Part shown: positions 55,530-63,764 of the stretch, in pieces
How positions within the stretch are numbered: position 1 is the first letter of the stretch
Layout: the number at the start of each line of letters is the position of its first letter
NCBI GenBank assembly: GCA_964623055.1
Contig: CAZURK010000047.1
Span: 3,618 to 67,617 of the forward strand
Direction of reading: 5' to 3'
Source of the DNA: JADHUC01 sp964623055
Lineage (GTDB): Bacteria > Planctomycetota > Planctomycetia > Pirellulales > Pirellulaceae
DNA length: 64,000 nt
Made by a program: the position numbers and the translations under genes
The notes under the pieces: generated by a model
Databases searched by the model: none
What the model was told of the DNA's origin: nothing
Seen by the model: only the letters and a program-made list of their open reading frames with translations

Positions 55530-56004
55530 TAGTAAGCTCGATGAGAACAAGCCCAAGGAGATGGACCGTGTGATCGGCGTCCTTAAGGAAGTGGCACCCC
55601 GGGCGGAAGAGGAAGGCATCGTATTCGGGATGGAGAACTCTTTCAGCGCCGAGGACAACCTGAAGATCATCGGCGGGGTCGGATCGTCGGCGGTCAAAGT
55701 CTACTACGACACCGGCAATTCGCGATACTACGGAAACCGTGATATCTGCAAAGAGATCCGCATGCTCCGCGGCCGGATCTGCGAGTTCCATGCCAAGGAT
55801 ATCGAGCGCCGCGACAAGGGGTTCATCGGACACATGCTGGGCCAGGGCCCGATCGACTTCCGGGAGGTCCGCAAGGCGATCGACGACATCCGGTTCAGCG
55901 GCTGGATTCAGGTCGAGATCGAGGGCGCCCGCCCCTTGGAGTTGATCACCGGCTGTCGGGCAGACTACAAGTACCTGCGAAGCATCTTCCCCGAAAGGAC
56001 ATGA
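55530..56004 (+). pseudogene. 5'-truncated TIM-barrel sugar isomerase/epimerase, copy A
   Basis: A 3' fragment of a xylose isomerase-like/AP endonuclease 2-type TIM-barrel gene. It starts near KLDENKPKEMDRVIG and ends at YLRSIFPERT. It keeps the metal-site strands (VFGMENS, VYYDTGNS, EFHAKD, VEIEGA) but lacks the N-terminal half. Nearly identical to copy B at 61079-61552. The join to the glycosidase signal sequence lies at about 55530, and no promoter or ribosome site is present. Confidence 0.87.
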
Positions 56005-56150
56005 CACGGGAAGTCTCTCCAGGCGGAGATTGAAGAGTCACACAGCGATCGTTGTTCTTCAGCGGGTTGTCAGGACCGTACGGCCAAGATTCGGTCCCTT
56101 CCATGATGTCACCTCCCTGTCGGTTTCGGGAAAAGGTACTATCCGCGCCG

Positions 56151-56642
56151 TCAGTGACGCCGAGGCAGGAACTGCACCGGCAGCAGGTGGCGGCCGGGTT
56201 TGGCCTCGACCAGCGAGTACGCCTCGGCATATTCAACGCCGCACTCAGCGCCCCGGCGAACGTGCATCTGCTCATGAACGGCCCAAAAGCCTTCCGGATG
56301 TTGGCTCTCGTGGCACAAGCAAGCCTGTTTCTTTGTCTCCCGCACCGCCTCGATGTCCAGATACAGTTCTGGGTGGAAGCCAAGCGTTTGCTGATCGGTC
56401 ATCACCTCGAAGAAATAGAGATTCCAGCCGTCCGACCTACGGTAATGGTCGCACAGTAGACCGCACCACCCCGCGGCGAACTTCGTCCATTCACGAACAG
56501 CGATTGCCGCATCGAAGGCGTTGCAGTACTCAATGCCCGCATCGTGCAGATCGACAACGACCAAGACGTTGAGCAGCATAGCACGGACCCCAAGAAGCCG
56601 GCCCGCAATGCGACTCTTAACGCAATCCGAGGCTCGGTGCAA
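56151..56642 (-). CDS. 163-residue protein, unknown function
   Basis: A moderately supported gene. It lies 21 bp after the FHA gene on the same strand. The protein is rich in Trp, Cys, His and Tyr: LVVVDLHDAGIEYCNAFD, WTKFAAGWCGLLCDHY, GWNLYFFEVMTDQQTLGFHP, HESQHPEGFWAVHEQMH. Codon use looks coding on this strand. The real start may be at 56579 (MLLNVLVVVD). It ends close to the edge of the isomerase duplication. No family is recognised, and the opposite strand also holds an open frame, so confidence is limited. Confidence 0.5.
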   Translation of the reverse strand: MHRASDCVKSRIAGRLLGVRAMLLNVLVVVDLHDAGIEYCNAFDAAIAVREWTKFAAGWCGLLCDHYRRSDGWNLYFFEVMTDQQTLGFHPELYLDIEAVRETKKQACLCHESQHPEGFWAVHEQMHVRRGAECGVEYAEAYSLVEAKPGRHLLPVQFLPRRH

Positions 56643-56663
56643 TGCCGTTACGCGAGGAGTTTT

Positions 56664-57287
56664 TCAGGGTGTCGTATCGTCAGCCACGAGTTCGACGTCG
56701 CTGTCGCTGGTCATCAGACCGTCATCCCCGCTGGCTGAATCGTCATCGGCCCTCACTGCCTTCACGTCGCTACTGTCGGCGGAATCGCCGGCGGCAGCCT
56801 GCTGCAGCCACTCGCGAAAGTTCTCGACGTCCTCGGCAGTCATCTTGATCTTCTGCAGCGCGCCGCCATCGAGGCTTTGGGGTTCGGAGATTTCTTCAGG
56901 GACCTGCCTCGCCGGGACTTGGCCGCGATCGTGCGGTAGTACCACGGTCCTCAGTTCGTCTTCTTCTGACTCCGGCGACGGAAAAACGTCGGGAAGATGT
57001 TCTGCGATTCTCAGGCGGAATCGCTGAGTGGCAAAGACGATCTCATCTCCGTGGAGCACGGCTTCCTCCGTCACCTTTCTCCCATTGACGATGGTGCCAT
57101 TGACGCTGCCCAAGTCCCGCACGAAGAACATTCCATCAGGCGACTTGATCAATAGGTAGTGGAACTTCGACACGGTCCGATCATCGAAATAGATGTCACA
57201 GACCCATCGGCGACGGCCAACAACCGTCACGTCCTTTTGGAGTCGAATCGGTCGCCCGCCATGGTTCGGGATCAGTGCGGCTTGCAT
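56664..57287 (-). CDS. FHA domain protein
   Basis: A 207-residue soluble protein. A forkhead-associated domain occupies about residues 1-95: VVGRRRWVCDIYFDDRTVSKFHYLL has the conserved Gly-Arg and Ser-x-x-His, and GSVNGTIVNG the Asn that contacts phosphothreonine. The remainder is acidic and probably disordered, with one helix (MTAEDVENFREWLQQA). It should bind phosphothreonine peptides and so read out Ser/Thr kinase signalling, possibly the kinase at 47-50 kb (inference). The ATG at 57287 follows GGGGAG at 6 nt; the frame is open further upstream without support. Confidence 0.9.
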   Translation of the reverse strand: MQAALIPNHGGRPIRLQKDVTVVGRRRWVCDIYFDDRTVSKFHYLLIKSPDGMFFVRDLGSVNGTIVNGRKVTEEAVLHGDEIVFATQRFRLRIAEHLPDVFPSPESEEDELRTVVLPHDRGQVPARQVPEEISEPQSLDGGALQKIKMTAEDVENFREWLQQAAAGDSADSSDVKAVRADDDSASGDDGLMTSDSDVELVADDTTP

Positions 57288-57541
57288 GCAGATCTCCCCA
57301 CGAGTCATGCGCCGTCCGCGTGAGTCGCTGCCGCGATAGCCATCGGTCGTCTGGAGATCGAAGTATCCTCGCCGTCGCCCGATCAAACAGCGCTCAAAAG
57401 CGTGGGCCACGATATACTAGCTATTCCTTCACGTCAGCCTTGTTGTGTCAAAGGCCTTCTCCGGGCGGACGCGTCCATTTTGTTGTGTTGCGCGCCCTAC
57501 GGGGCACTTCACGATTCTGAACCAGCTTCAATCGTCCGTCA
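57288..57541. other. Intergenic region upstream of the FHA gene
   Basis: A 254-bp stretch that should hold the FHA promoter and abuts the transposase remnant. No gene is supported. Confidence 0.4.
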
Positions 57542-57748
57542 TTGGTGACTGCGATCATTTCTTCTTGGTCACTGACGACGTTACGGGAGAAGTGCCTCCA
57601 GATGGGCGCCAAACTGACGCCGCACTCCAAATACGTGACCTTCCAGCTAGGCGAAGTGGCGGTGACGTGGAATCTGTTCGCGGCAACCCTTGAACGCATC
57701 GCTCGTCTAAAGAGCCTGCCAACGAGCGTTACTCGGCATCCTGGCTGA
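57542..57748 (+). pseudogene. C-terminal remnant of an IS1380-type transposase
   Basis: About 68 codons. The part LREKCLQMGAKLTPHSKYVT followed by FQLGEVAVTWNLFAATLERIARL matches the conserved end of IS1380-family DDE transposases as I remember it (LREKLIKIGAK...FQMAEVAV...LF...ILRRI). The rest of the transposase is missing upstream, and no inverted terminal repeats could be paired, so the element is dead. Confidence 0.7.
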
Positions 57749-58108
57749 GCGGATTGGCTCAACGAAAACACAGTGTACAGCGCCAAACTGTGCGTTCGTG
57801 CGTTGATTTATGCCCGAAAAACCCCCGGACGCAACACACTGGAGAGGGGTGGTCGGGCAACCGAGCAAAAACGCCAAAATGATGACCTGGCGCTAGACGC
57901 GGCGGAAGGACGCGATGTTAGAATGTCCAACAATTGGAGACTGGAAATGTTCCAGGCTGAACTCAAAGGGGAAATGTCGAATGAATAGCGCGTTTGCCTC
58001 GTATCAAGTCTGGGCAGACAGCAAATGGCCAAACGGTCGGTTGAGAGTATCCACGTCAACCAGAAGCAGTTCCTGACGGCTGACGAGATCTGACACAGGA
58101 GTCTTCGC
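57749..58108. other. 360-bp region between the transposase remnant and the histidine kinase
   Basis: Possible decayed IS end sequence near the remnant, then the histidine kinase promoter region. A short open frame (57773-57988, plus) ends with SNNWRLEMFQAELKGEMSNE, but I cannot support it as a gene. Confidence 0.4.
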
Positions 58109-60151
58109 ATGCAAGACATCATATTCGCAAGCCTCCGCATCGCTGTTCTTGTTGCCGTGTTTCTGTACCTCTGGTTGGCTGGCCGGACTCGCGATAAGCT
58201 ATCTCAAACCGGATGGTGGCTCATGATGTTGGGCATTGGCCTCTTGGTAATCGAGGGCGTCCTGGACATAAGCGACAACTTCCCTTTCCTGAATCGCTTC
58301 GTCGTGATCGGCGATACTTGGGTGCAAGATATCGTTACGGAACTGGCCGGAACAGTCGCGTTATTCCTGCTGATCACGGTCGGTTTGGTGCGGTGGATTC
58401 CAACCGTTGCGCTTGCGGAAGAAAGGCGGGCCCGCCTATCCCGCACCCAGCGCCAGTACGCCGCCATTGTCGACCTCGTCACCAACGAATCGGTGTTGAA
58501 AAGCGGTCTCGTGGATACCGTGCATCTGATTACGGAGAGGGTCTCTGACGCTCTCGACGTCGAACGAGTTAGCGTATGGCTTCTGGAGGATGACCGTGGA
58601 ACGTTGCGATGCATCGATTTGTTTGAACGAACGCCAGGCGAGCATTCACAAGACGCGGACCTCAACGCGAAGGATTTCCCTCGGTACTTCGAGGCCTTGG
58701 CCATGGGCCGGGCGGTCGACGCTCACGACGCCCGTACCGATCCCCGGACCAGCGAGTTTACTGACAGCTACTTGGTAGCTCGCGGCATCACGTCAATGCT
58801 GGATGCTCCCGTTCGCTCCTCGGGAGAAGTCGTTGGGGTCGTTTGCCACGAGCACGTAGGACCAGCACGTCGATGGTTGGACGATGAGATTTCATTCGCC
58901 GCTCAAGTTGCCGACCAAGTGGCACAAGCCCTCGCTGGCGAAGAACGTAGACGCGCCGAAGAAGAGCGACTGAGACTCGCGCGGCAGGTCCAGCATGCCC
59001 AGAAACTGGAAAGCCTCGGCGTCTTGGCCGGCGGCATCGCGCACGACTTCAACAATCTCCTCACGGTCATTCTCGGTTATGCCGAAATCGCGTTGCAGAA
59101 CCTCTCGCCCCTCGCTCCCGAGCGTGACAGTCTCAACCAGATCACGAAGGCTGCAGGCCGAGCCGCAGGACTGACCAAACAGATGCTGGCATACTCAGGC
59201 AAGGGCAGGTTCGTCATCGAGCCGATCCACTTGAACGTGCTGATCGAGGAAATGACCCGTCTGATTGCGGTCACCATTTCGGAGAATACGGTCTTCAAAC
59301 GCAACTTCACCGAGGACATACGCGTCTTTGACGGCGACGCGACGCAGATTCGGCAGATCATTCTGAACTTGATCACGAACGCTTCCGAGGCCATCGGCGA
59401 CAAGAGCGGCGTCATCACGCTGTCGACCGGCGCCATGCACTGTGACCGAGCCTATCTCGATGACGTGAACGAAATGCTGCTCGCCAGCCTGGATGAGGCA
59501 CTGCCCGAGGGATGCTATGCCTACCTGGATGTCGCCGACACTGGCTGCGGAATGGACACGCAGACTCAGGCGAAGATATTCGATCCGTTTTTCACGACCA
59601 AGTTCACGGGACGCGGCCTGGGCTTGGCGGCCGTGTTAGGCATCGTGCGTGGTCATAAGGGGGCCATCAAGATCCGTAGCGAGCCCGACATAGGAACGAC
59701 GTTCAGGGTCCTGTTTCCCGCAAACGAAAGGCTCGCCGCCCCGGACGAGGGACGGGTTGTGGATGAGGCCGTGGTGGAAGAATGGCGTGGGGAGGGAATC
59801 GTTTTACTGGCCGACGACGAGGACGACATCCTCGCCCTCACCAAGCGGATGCTGGAACGGACTGGCTTCACCGTTCTGACGGCGTCCGACGGCCGCGAAG
59901 CGATCAGCGTGTTCCGTGAGCATGCCAAAGACATCGTCTTGGTCCTGCTTGACCTGATCATGCCCCACGTCAATGGCGAGCAGGCCTTTCACGAACTACG
60001 TCGGATCCGTCCTGACGTGAAGGTGATCCTATGCAGCGGGTACGACGAACACGAGGCAACTCGGCGCTTCGCTGGAAAAGGCCTCGCTGGATTCCTCCAG
60101 AAGCCTTATCGTTGGGCAACGCTCGTTGCGAAGCTGAAGGAAGCAACGTAA
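58109..60151 (+). CDS. Hybrid sensor histidine kinase / response regulator
   Basis: A 680-residue protein. N-terminal membrane helices (about 8-24, 35-52, 75-95) are followed by a GAF domain (about 125-285, HLITERVSDALDVERVSVWLL to GVVCHEHVG). The HisKA domain has the phospho-accepting His312 in GGIAHDFNNLL. The HATPase has N-box NLITNASEA, G1 DTGCGMD and G2 GRGLGLAAVLG. A receiver domain at the C-terminus has Asp615 in LVLLDLIMP and the KPYRWATLVAKL end. All catalytic residues are present. No separate output protein adjoins it. The signal is unknown. GGAG precedes the ATG. Confidence 0.94.
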   Translation: MQDIIFASLRIAVLVAVFLYLWLAGRTRDKLSQTGWWLMMLGIGLLVIEGVLDISDNFPFLNRFVVIGDTWVQDIVTELAGTVALFLLITVGLVRWIPTVALAEERRARLSRTQRQYAAIVDLVTNESVLKSGLVDTVHLITERVSDALDVERVSVWLLEDDRGTLRCIDLFERTPGEHSQDADLNAKDFPRYFEALAMGRAVDAHDARTDPRTSEFTDSYLVARGITSMLDAPVRSSGEVVGVVCHEHVGPARRWLDDEISFAAQVADQVAQALAGEERRRAEEERLRLARQVQHAQKLESLGVLAGGIAHDFNNLLTVILGYAEIALQNLSPLAPERDSLNQITKAAGRAAGLTKQMLAYSGKGRFVIEPIHLNVLIEEMTRLIAVTISENTVFKRNFTEDIRVFDGDATQIRQIILNLITNASEAIGDKSGVITLSTGAMHCDRAYLDDVNEMLLASLDEALPEGCYAYLDVADTGCGMDTQTQAKIFDPFFTTKFTGRGLGLAAVLGIVRGHKGAIKIRSEPDIGTTFRVLFPANERLAAPDEGRVVDEAVVEEWRGEGIVLLADDEDDILALTKRMLERTGFTVLTASDGREAISVFREHAKDIVLVLLDLIMPHVNGEQAFHELRRIRPDVKVILCSGYDEHEATRRFAGKGLAGFLQKPYRWATLVAKLKEAT

Positions 60152-60635
60152 ACGGATTCCGACGTGGAAGGCATTTTCGTGGGGAGAAGCAGCGCAGAAC
60201 AAGCCAGACCACTAAGCAAACCCTGTCAACCAATGCAAACAGCCCGTCATGCATTGACGGGCCGTTTGCCTGGAACTCAGTGGGTCAATTCAGCAGGACT
60301 TCCCACTTCGTCAGTAAATCGTAGACATCATCGGAGCAATGGACCGCATCATCAGGGGATGCCAATACGGTCAAGTCCCGTGTTGTCACTGTGCGGACCA
60401 TCTGCACGCCGTGAGGGGCAAATTCACGGAAGCTGCGACCCCCGAAAATGGCCGAAATCGGATCTCTCCGTCTCCGTGGCGGTGGATGGATGCTGAGCTC
60501 AGCTCGCTTCGCGGCTCCAGGCATTCGCCAGCCGTCTTCGGCAACACCGGGACATGCAATCCTGGTGTCCGTGGGAGGCTGAGGCGCATGCCCTAAACTG
60601 AGATTACGTCGACTGTCATGTCCTGCCCCAGGCCC
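60152..60635. other. Region after the histidine kinase; terminator and possible gene remnant
   Basis: Contains the hairpin at 60236-60268. On the minus strand, 60285-60452 could encode the end of a protein (FREFAPHGVQMVRTVTTRDL...WEVLLN) of unknown kind, perhaps a remnant; support is weak. No intact gene is seen. Confidence 0.4.
60236..60268 (+). terminator. Hairpin after the histidine kinase gene
   Basis: CAAAC-A-GCCCGTCA (60236-60249) pairs with TGACGGGC-GTTTG (60255-60268) through an 8-bp GC-rich core and a 5-bp outer stem, around a 5-nt loop. No T-run follows. Its place 84 bp past the stop suggests a terminator. Confidence 0.5.
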
Positions 60636-60833
60636 TCAGCGCGTTCCTCGCTCCTGTGCCTGCTTACGCAACTCCCCGCACATGTCGTCGATATTGCGGG
60701 CGACAGCATCGACGAGGCTCGTATATTCGCGGCTTGCTGGATCGAACTTGGATCCGACAAACTTCTCTCGCAAGTCTGCCCATGCCACGCCTCGTTGTAG
60801 GGCTGCAGAGATCGTCACAGCCCATGCTTGCAT
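60636..60833 (-). pseudogene. Possible fragment of a TSCPD-domain protein
   Basis: About 65 codons: MQAWAVTISAALQRGVAWAD, then LREKFVGSKFDPASREYTSL, then VDAVARNIDDMC. This resembles the ALQYGVPxxxLVxKFxxxRFEP pattern of the TSCPD domain found at the end of some ribonucleotide reductases or alone. The N-terminal side stops abruptly at about 60835, where the truncated isomerase begins on the other strand, so it is probably a cut-off remnant. Confidence 0.4.
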
Positions 60834-60859
60834 GACCCCACCGCCACGTTGGGGTCAGC

Positions 60860-61552
60860 ATGATTGGCGCCAAGGGCAAGACCGACCTACAAAAGCCTGA
60901 AACCCAGGAAGCTTACCTTGCAGCCGCCAAACGTGCCGGCGTAGAGATCGCCTCGCTGGCTGTCACCAGGGTCGGCCGTCTGATGCTCCAAGGCGACGCC
61001 GAAGCGGTCCGACAACTGGACCAGAGCGTCGATGTCAGCAAGGCACTGGGGCTGACCGTTAGCATGCCTGCCTTCTTTAGTAAGCTCGACGAGAACAAGC
61101 CGAAGGAGATGGACCGTGTGATCGGCGTCCTTAAGGAAGTGGCACCTCGGGCGGAAGAGGAAGGCATCGTATTCGGGATGGAGAACTCTTTCAGCGCCGA
61201 GGACAACCTGAAGATCATCGGCGGGGTCGGATCGTCGGCGGTCAAAGTCTACTACGACACCGGCAATTCGCGATACTACGGAAACCGTGATATCTGCAAA
61301 GAGATCCGCATGCTCCGCGGCCGGATCTGCGAGTTCCATGCCAAGGATATCGAGCGCCGCGACAAGGGGTTCATCGGACACATGCTGGGCCAGGGCCCGA
61401 TCGACTTCCGGGAGGTCCGCAAGGCGATCGACGACATCCGGTTCAGCGGCTGGATTCAGGTCGAGATCGAGGGCGCCCGCCCCTTGGAGTTGATCCCCGG
61501 CTGTCGCGCAGACTACAAGTACCTGCGAGGCGTCTTCCCCGAGCGGGTATGA
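60860..61552 (+). CDS. TIM-barrel sugar isomerase/epimerase, N-terminally truncated, copy B
   Basis: A 230-codon frame of the xylose isomerase-like TIM-barrel family (PF01261 type). Homologs usually have about 280-300 residues with a signal peptide; here the first 60 or so are missing and similarity begins just before the ATG (GVSMIGAKGKTDLQKPETQEAYL). It retains the metal-site strands (VFGMENS, VYYDTGNS, EFHAKDIE, VEIEGA). GGGG lies 5 nt upstream of the ATG, so it could still be translated, but a barrel lacking its first strands is unlikely to fold. The 3' 475 codon-bases are duplicated at 55530-56004. Confidence 0.8.
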   Translation: MIGAKGKTDLQKPETQEAYLAAAKRAGVEIASLAVTRVGRLMLQGDAEAVRQLDQSVDVSKALGLTVSMPAFFSKLDENKPKEMDRVIGVLKEVAPRAEEEGIVFGMENSFSAEDNLKIIGGVGSSAVKVYYDTGNSRYYGNRDICKEIRMLRGRICEFHAKDIERRDKGFIGHMLGQGPIDFREVRKAIDDIRFSGWIQVEIEGARPLELIPGCRADYKYLRGVFPERV

Positions 61553-61613
61553 CAAGGGAAGTCTCTCCAGACGGACATTGCAGAGTCACACAGCGATCGT
61601 GTTTCTCAGCGGC
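61079..61613 (+). repeat. Direct repeat of 55530-56066 (about 535 bp)
   Basis: The stretch from TAGTAAGCTCGA to TCAGCGG is nearly identical to 55530-56066 in the same orientation. Differences are few within the coding part and more frequent in the last 60 bp. The repeat copies are 5.5 kb apart and flank the FHA gene, the IS remnant and the histidine kinase. Confidence 0.9.
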
Positions 61614-61687
61614 TTCTTCGCTTGGCCCAGTGGGCGCAGACCAAAGCACACGTAGCTCGTTAGCCGGCAGGTGGTTTTGTCCCCGTA

Positions 61688-61793
61688 TGTTGGCCCCGCT
61701 GCCATGGAGCACGTGCGAGACCGTGGCTCGGGACACGCCAGCACGTTTGGCGACGTCAATTAGCCGAACAGGTTTTCTTGCTTCGGTGGCCAC
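61688..61793 (-). pseudogene. Truncated LacI-family regulator, DNA-binding end only
   Basis: The first 36 or so codons of a LacI-type regulator: RLIDVAKRAGVSRATVSHVL, then HGSGANIR. This is the canonical helix-turn-helix with the start of the hinge-proximal helix. A GTG at 61793 has AAGGAGG 5 nt upstream. Similarity stops at about 61688, after which the frame runs into unrelated sequence leading to the isomerase repeat. The sugar-sensing domain is missing, so this is a broken gene. Confidence 0.8.
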
Positions 61794-62107
61794 GACCACC
61801 TCCTTTACCACGACTTCCCCGTCCTGTAGCCCGGACGCGTGTTGGCCGCCGAGCGGGCACCGCGAAGGGCGCCAGCAGAGTTGCGGTAGTCACCACGATC
61901 GCCGACCAAGTGCCACGACGGCGGGCGAATCCAGGCAGGTGCAACGAACACACCGAGCCTCTCTGTATGGGGAACATGCGGCGAATGCCGGAATTCGACT
62001 ACAGACTAGCACGCTGGGAGTCCACGTGCAATTCGCCGCCGGACGAGACCACTGGCGGCGGAAACGGCGGCCGCGGAAAGAAGTGGCTCGCACAGACCAC
62101 GGTCGGC
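61794..62107. other. 314-bp region with no supported gene
   Basis: Between the lacI fragment and the 3' end of the C69 peptidase gene. Short open frames exist on both strands but none has recognisable content. It may be debris of the rearrangement, or the former lacI promoter region. Confidence 0.4.
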
Positions 62108-63493
62108 TCATTGAAACGTGCTGCGCAGTTCGGCGAGCTTGACCAGCACCTTCTTCAGACATCCTGCTGAATAGTCGTCCAAGACACTGGCCGCTTCAGC
62201 ATCTCGTCCGGCCGTTCTCAGCTCAACGGCCCTTTTTACGACGTCAGGAATCCCTGCTTCAAACTCTCTTTCGATGGTATCGAATGCCCCTCTGACAATC
62301 GAGTTTCTGTGTTTGCGATCGGCTTCAACTCTGTCGCTGAGATCTCTGAACAGCCACCAATAGGACTGAGGGGAGAATCCGTCTTTGTCCACCTTGCTGG
62401 GCGCTTCGATCCGTCTGCCGTATGTGCCTGCCGTGGAGATCATCTCCGGCAAGCCGCTTCCGTGGATGAAAAAAGGAACATAGCAACTGTTGCTGGGCAC
62501 GGCAGGGCACCACCAGAAGACGGGAAGTTGATCCTCTGCATCCGGCAGGACAGCAACGCAGGAGCTGGCCGTTCCCCCCTGATCAATGCTCGGGGAACTG
62601 CCGCGGTCCCTGGCGATGCGCATCATCCAACGAACGTCTATCTGCCCGCCTTTCTCTTGGAGGAGATCACAAGAACGCATCGCTCTTGGGTGCCCACCCG
62701 GACTATTCGACGCGGAGTAAGCAGCCTTGAAGTGAAACTGCCCAATCTCATCCTCCGGCCACCACTCCCTTGAAACGGCGTACTCCACGAGTCCGCGGGA
62801 AGCGAGCTCGTAGTCGCGACCCAGACTGACCTCGTTCGAAATGGAAGTGGAACCTTTTGGCAATCTCCTTGCGACCCAATGGGTGCCTGCCGTTTCGAGC
62901 ACCCAGGCTTCCTTCGAGTCGGCAATGATATAGGAGTTGTGGTACGCTCCCTCGACGCCTCTGGTCGGTGCTCCTGAGCCGAATTGTCCGTACTGCTCAA
63001 CAAGGCCTGCAATAGCTTCTAGCGACTCTCGTGCAGTTCTCCCTCGTTCCAGACCCAACCTTAACAGATCCATTCCTGTGGGGCCCAGCTTTGGACCTTT
63101 GCCAGCTTCGTAGGATGCTCTGTCTTGGATCAATACCTTTGTTCTGATGCCTTCATTTCCTATGGCGACCCCGTACTCGTTGATTCCCTCTTCATATCCC
63201 CAGCACCAGTAAGGGCTGGAACCCATGTTCGCATAGGTCTCTTCTACCTGCGAAATGGTAACACGGCCCAGGTTTATCCTAGAACCATCCGGCCATTTCT
63301 TCCGCGGATGGAATATCAGTGGCTGACAATCGAAACGGGGCCGGTCACTGTTCTTAGCGAGGATTGTATAGCCACACTGAGTGACGTCCCTCAGAGCGAC
63401 CCAGGTGTCGCAGGCACGTGTGTCTGCTCGCAGACCCAACAAGAGTGCCAATGCGGCAGCCCATGCAATGACCTTTCTCGCTTGCCATTTCAT
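62108..63493 (-). CDS. C69 family (secernin-like) peptidase, exported
   Basis: A 461-residue Ntn-hydrolase of the C69 dipeptidase family. The signal peptide ends at DTRA, exposing Cys28 (ACDTWVAL), the N-terminal nucleophile made free by processing. Family motifs: ILAKNSDRP, WGYEEGINEYGVAIGNEGI, YHNSYIIADSKEAWVLETAG and HWVARRLPKGSTSISNEVS. It should hydrolyse dipeptides or small amides outside the cytoplasm. The ATG at 63493 follows AAGGG at 8 nt; a longer frame upstream has no support. It is divergent from the partial gene at the end of the window. Confidence 0.92.
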   Translation of the reverse strand: MKWQARKVIAWAAALALLLGLRADTRACDTWVALRDVTQCGYTILAKNSDRPRFDCQPLIFHPRKKWPDGSRINLGRVTISQVEETYANMGSSPYWCWGYEEGINEYGVAIGNEGIRTKVLIQDRASYEAGKGPKLGPTGMDLLRLGLERGRTARESLEAIAGLVEQYGQFGSGAPTRGVEGAYHNSYIIADSKEAWVLETAGTHWVARRLPKGSTSISNEVSLGRDYELASRGLVEYAVSREWWPEDEIGQFHFKAAYSASNSPGGHPRAMRSCDLLQEKGGQIDVRWMMRIARDRGSSPSIDQGGTASSCVAVLPDAEDQLPVFWWCPAVPSNSCYVPFFIHGSGLPEMISTAGTYGRRIEAPSKVDKDGFSPQSYWWLFRDLSDRVEADRKHRNSIVRGAFDTIEREFEAGIPDVVKRAVELRTAGRDAEAASVLDDYSAGCLKKVLVKLAELRSTFQ

Positions 63494-63764
63494 GTCAACA
63501 CCCTTATCTAGTGCGAATTCGGGAGAGTCGCCAGCCACACGCATCGCCGACGGAACAGCCGTACCATGAAGCCCCCAGGAGCGACTGTCAATAGTCGCAG
63601 GTCGGGCCGGCTAGGCACACCTCTGGAAAGCCGAGTGAGCAGGTGGTACACAGGGAAGTAAGAACGTACCGAGTCCTTGAGCTTGCCCCCAGGGAATTGC
63701 GCCTCCGGGGCACCCGTCGGCCCGTCGTGGTTCTTCGAGGCGCTTTGGATGAAGGAGAAGAAGA
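63494..63764. other. Divergent intergenic region at the window's end
   Basis: A 271-bp gap between the C69 peptidase gene (minus) and the exported-protein gene (plus). It probably contains both promoters. I saw no recognisable riboswitch or palindrome. Confidence 0.4.

Noticed and set aside
54113..55573. A 486-codon plus-strand frame opposite the glycosidase
   Set aside because: Antisense shadow of a recognisable glycosidase; no domain or ribosome site.
57448..57786. A 112-codon minus-strand frame over the transposase remnant
   Set aside because: The opposite strand gives a better match to a known transposase end.
60887..61555. A 222-codon minus-strand frame opposite isomerase copy B, with a matching frame at 55429-56007
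   Set aside because: Both are antisense shadows; the apparent conservation comes only from the DNA duplication.
61756..61977. A 73-codon minus-strand frame upstream of the lacI remnant
   Set aside because: It overlaps the lacI start in another frame, is Arg-rich low complexity, and has no ribosome site.
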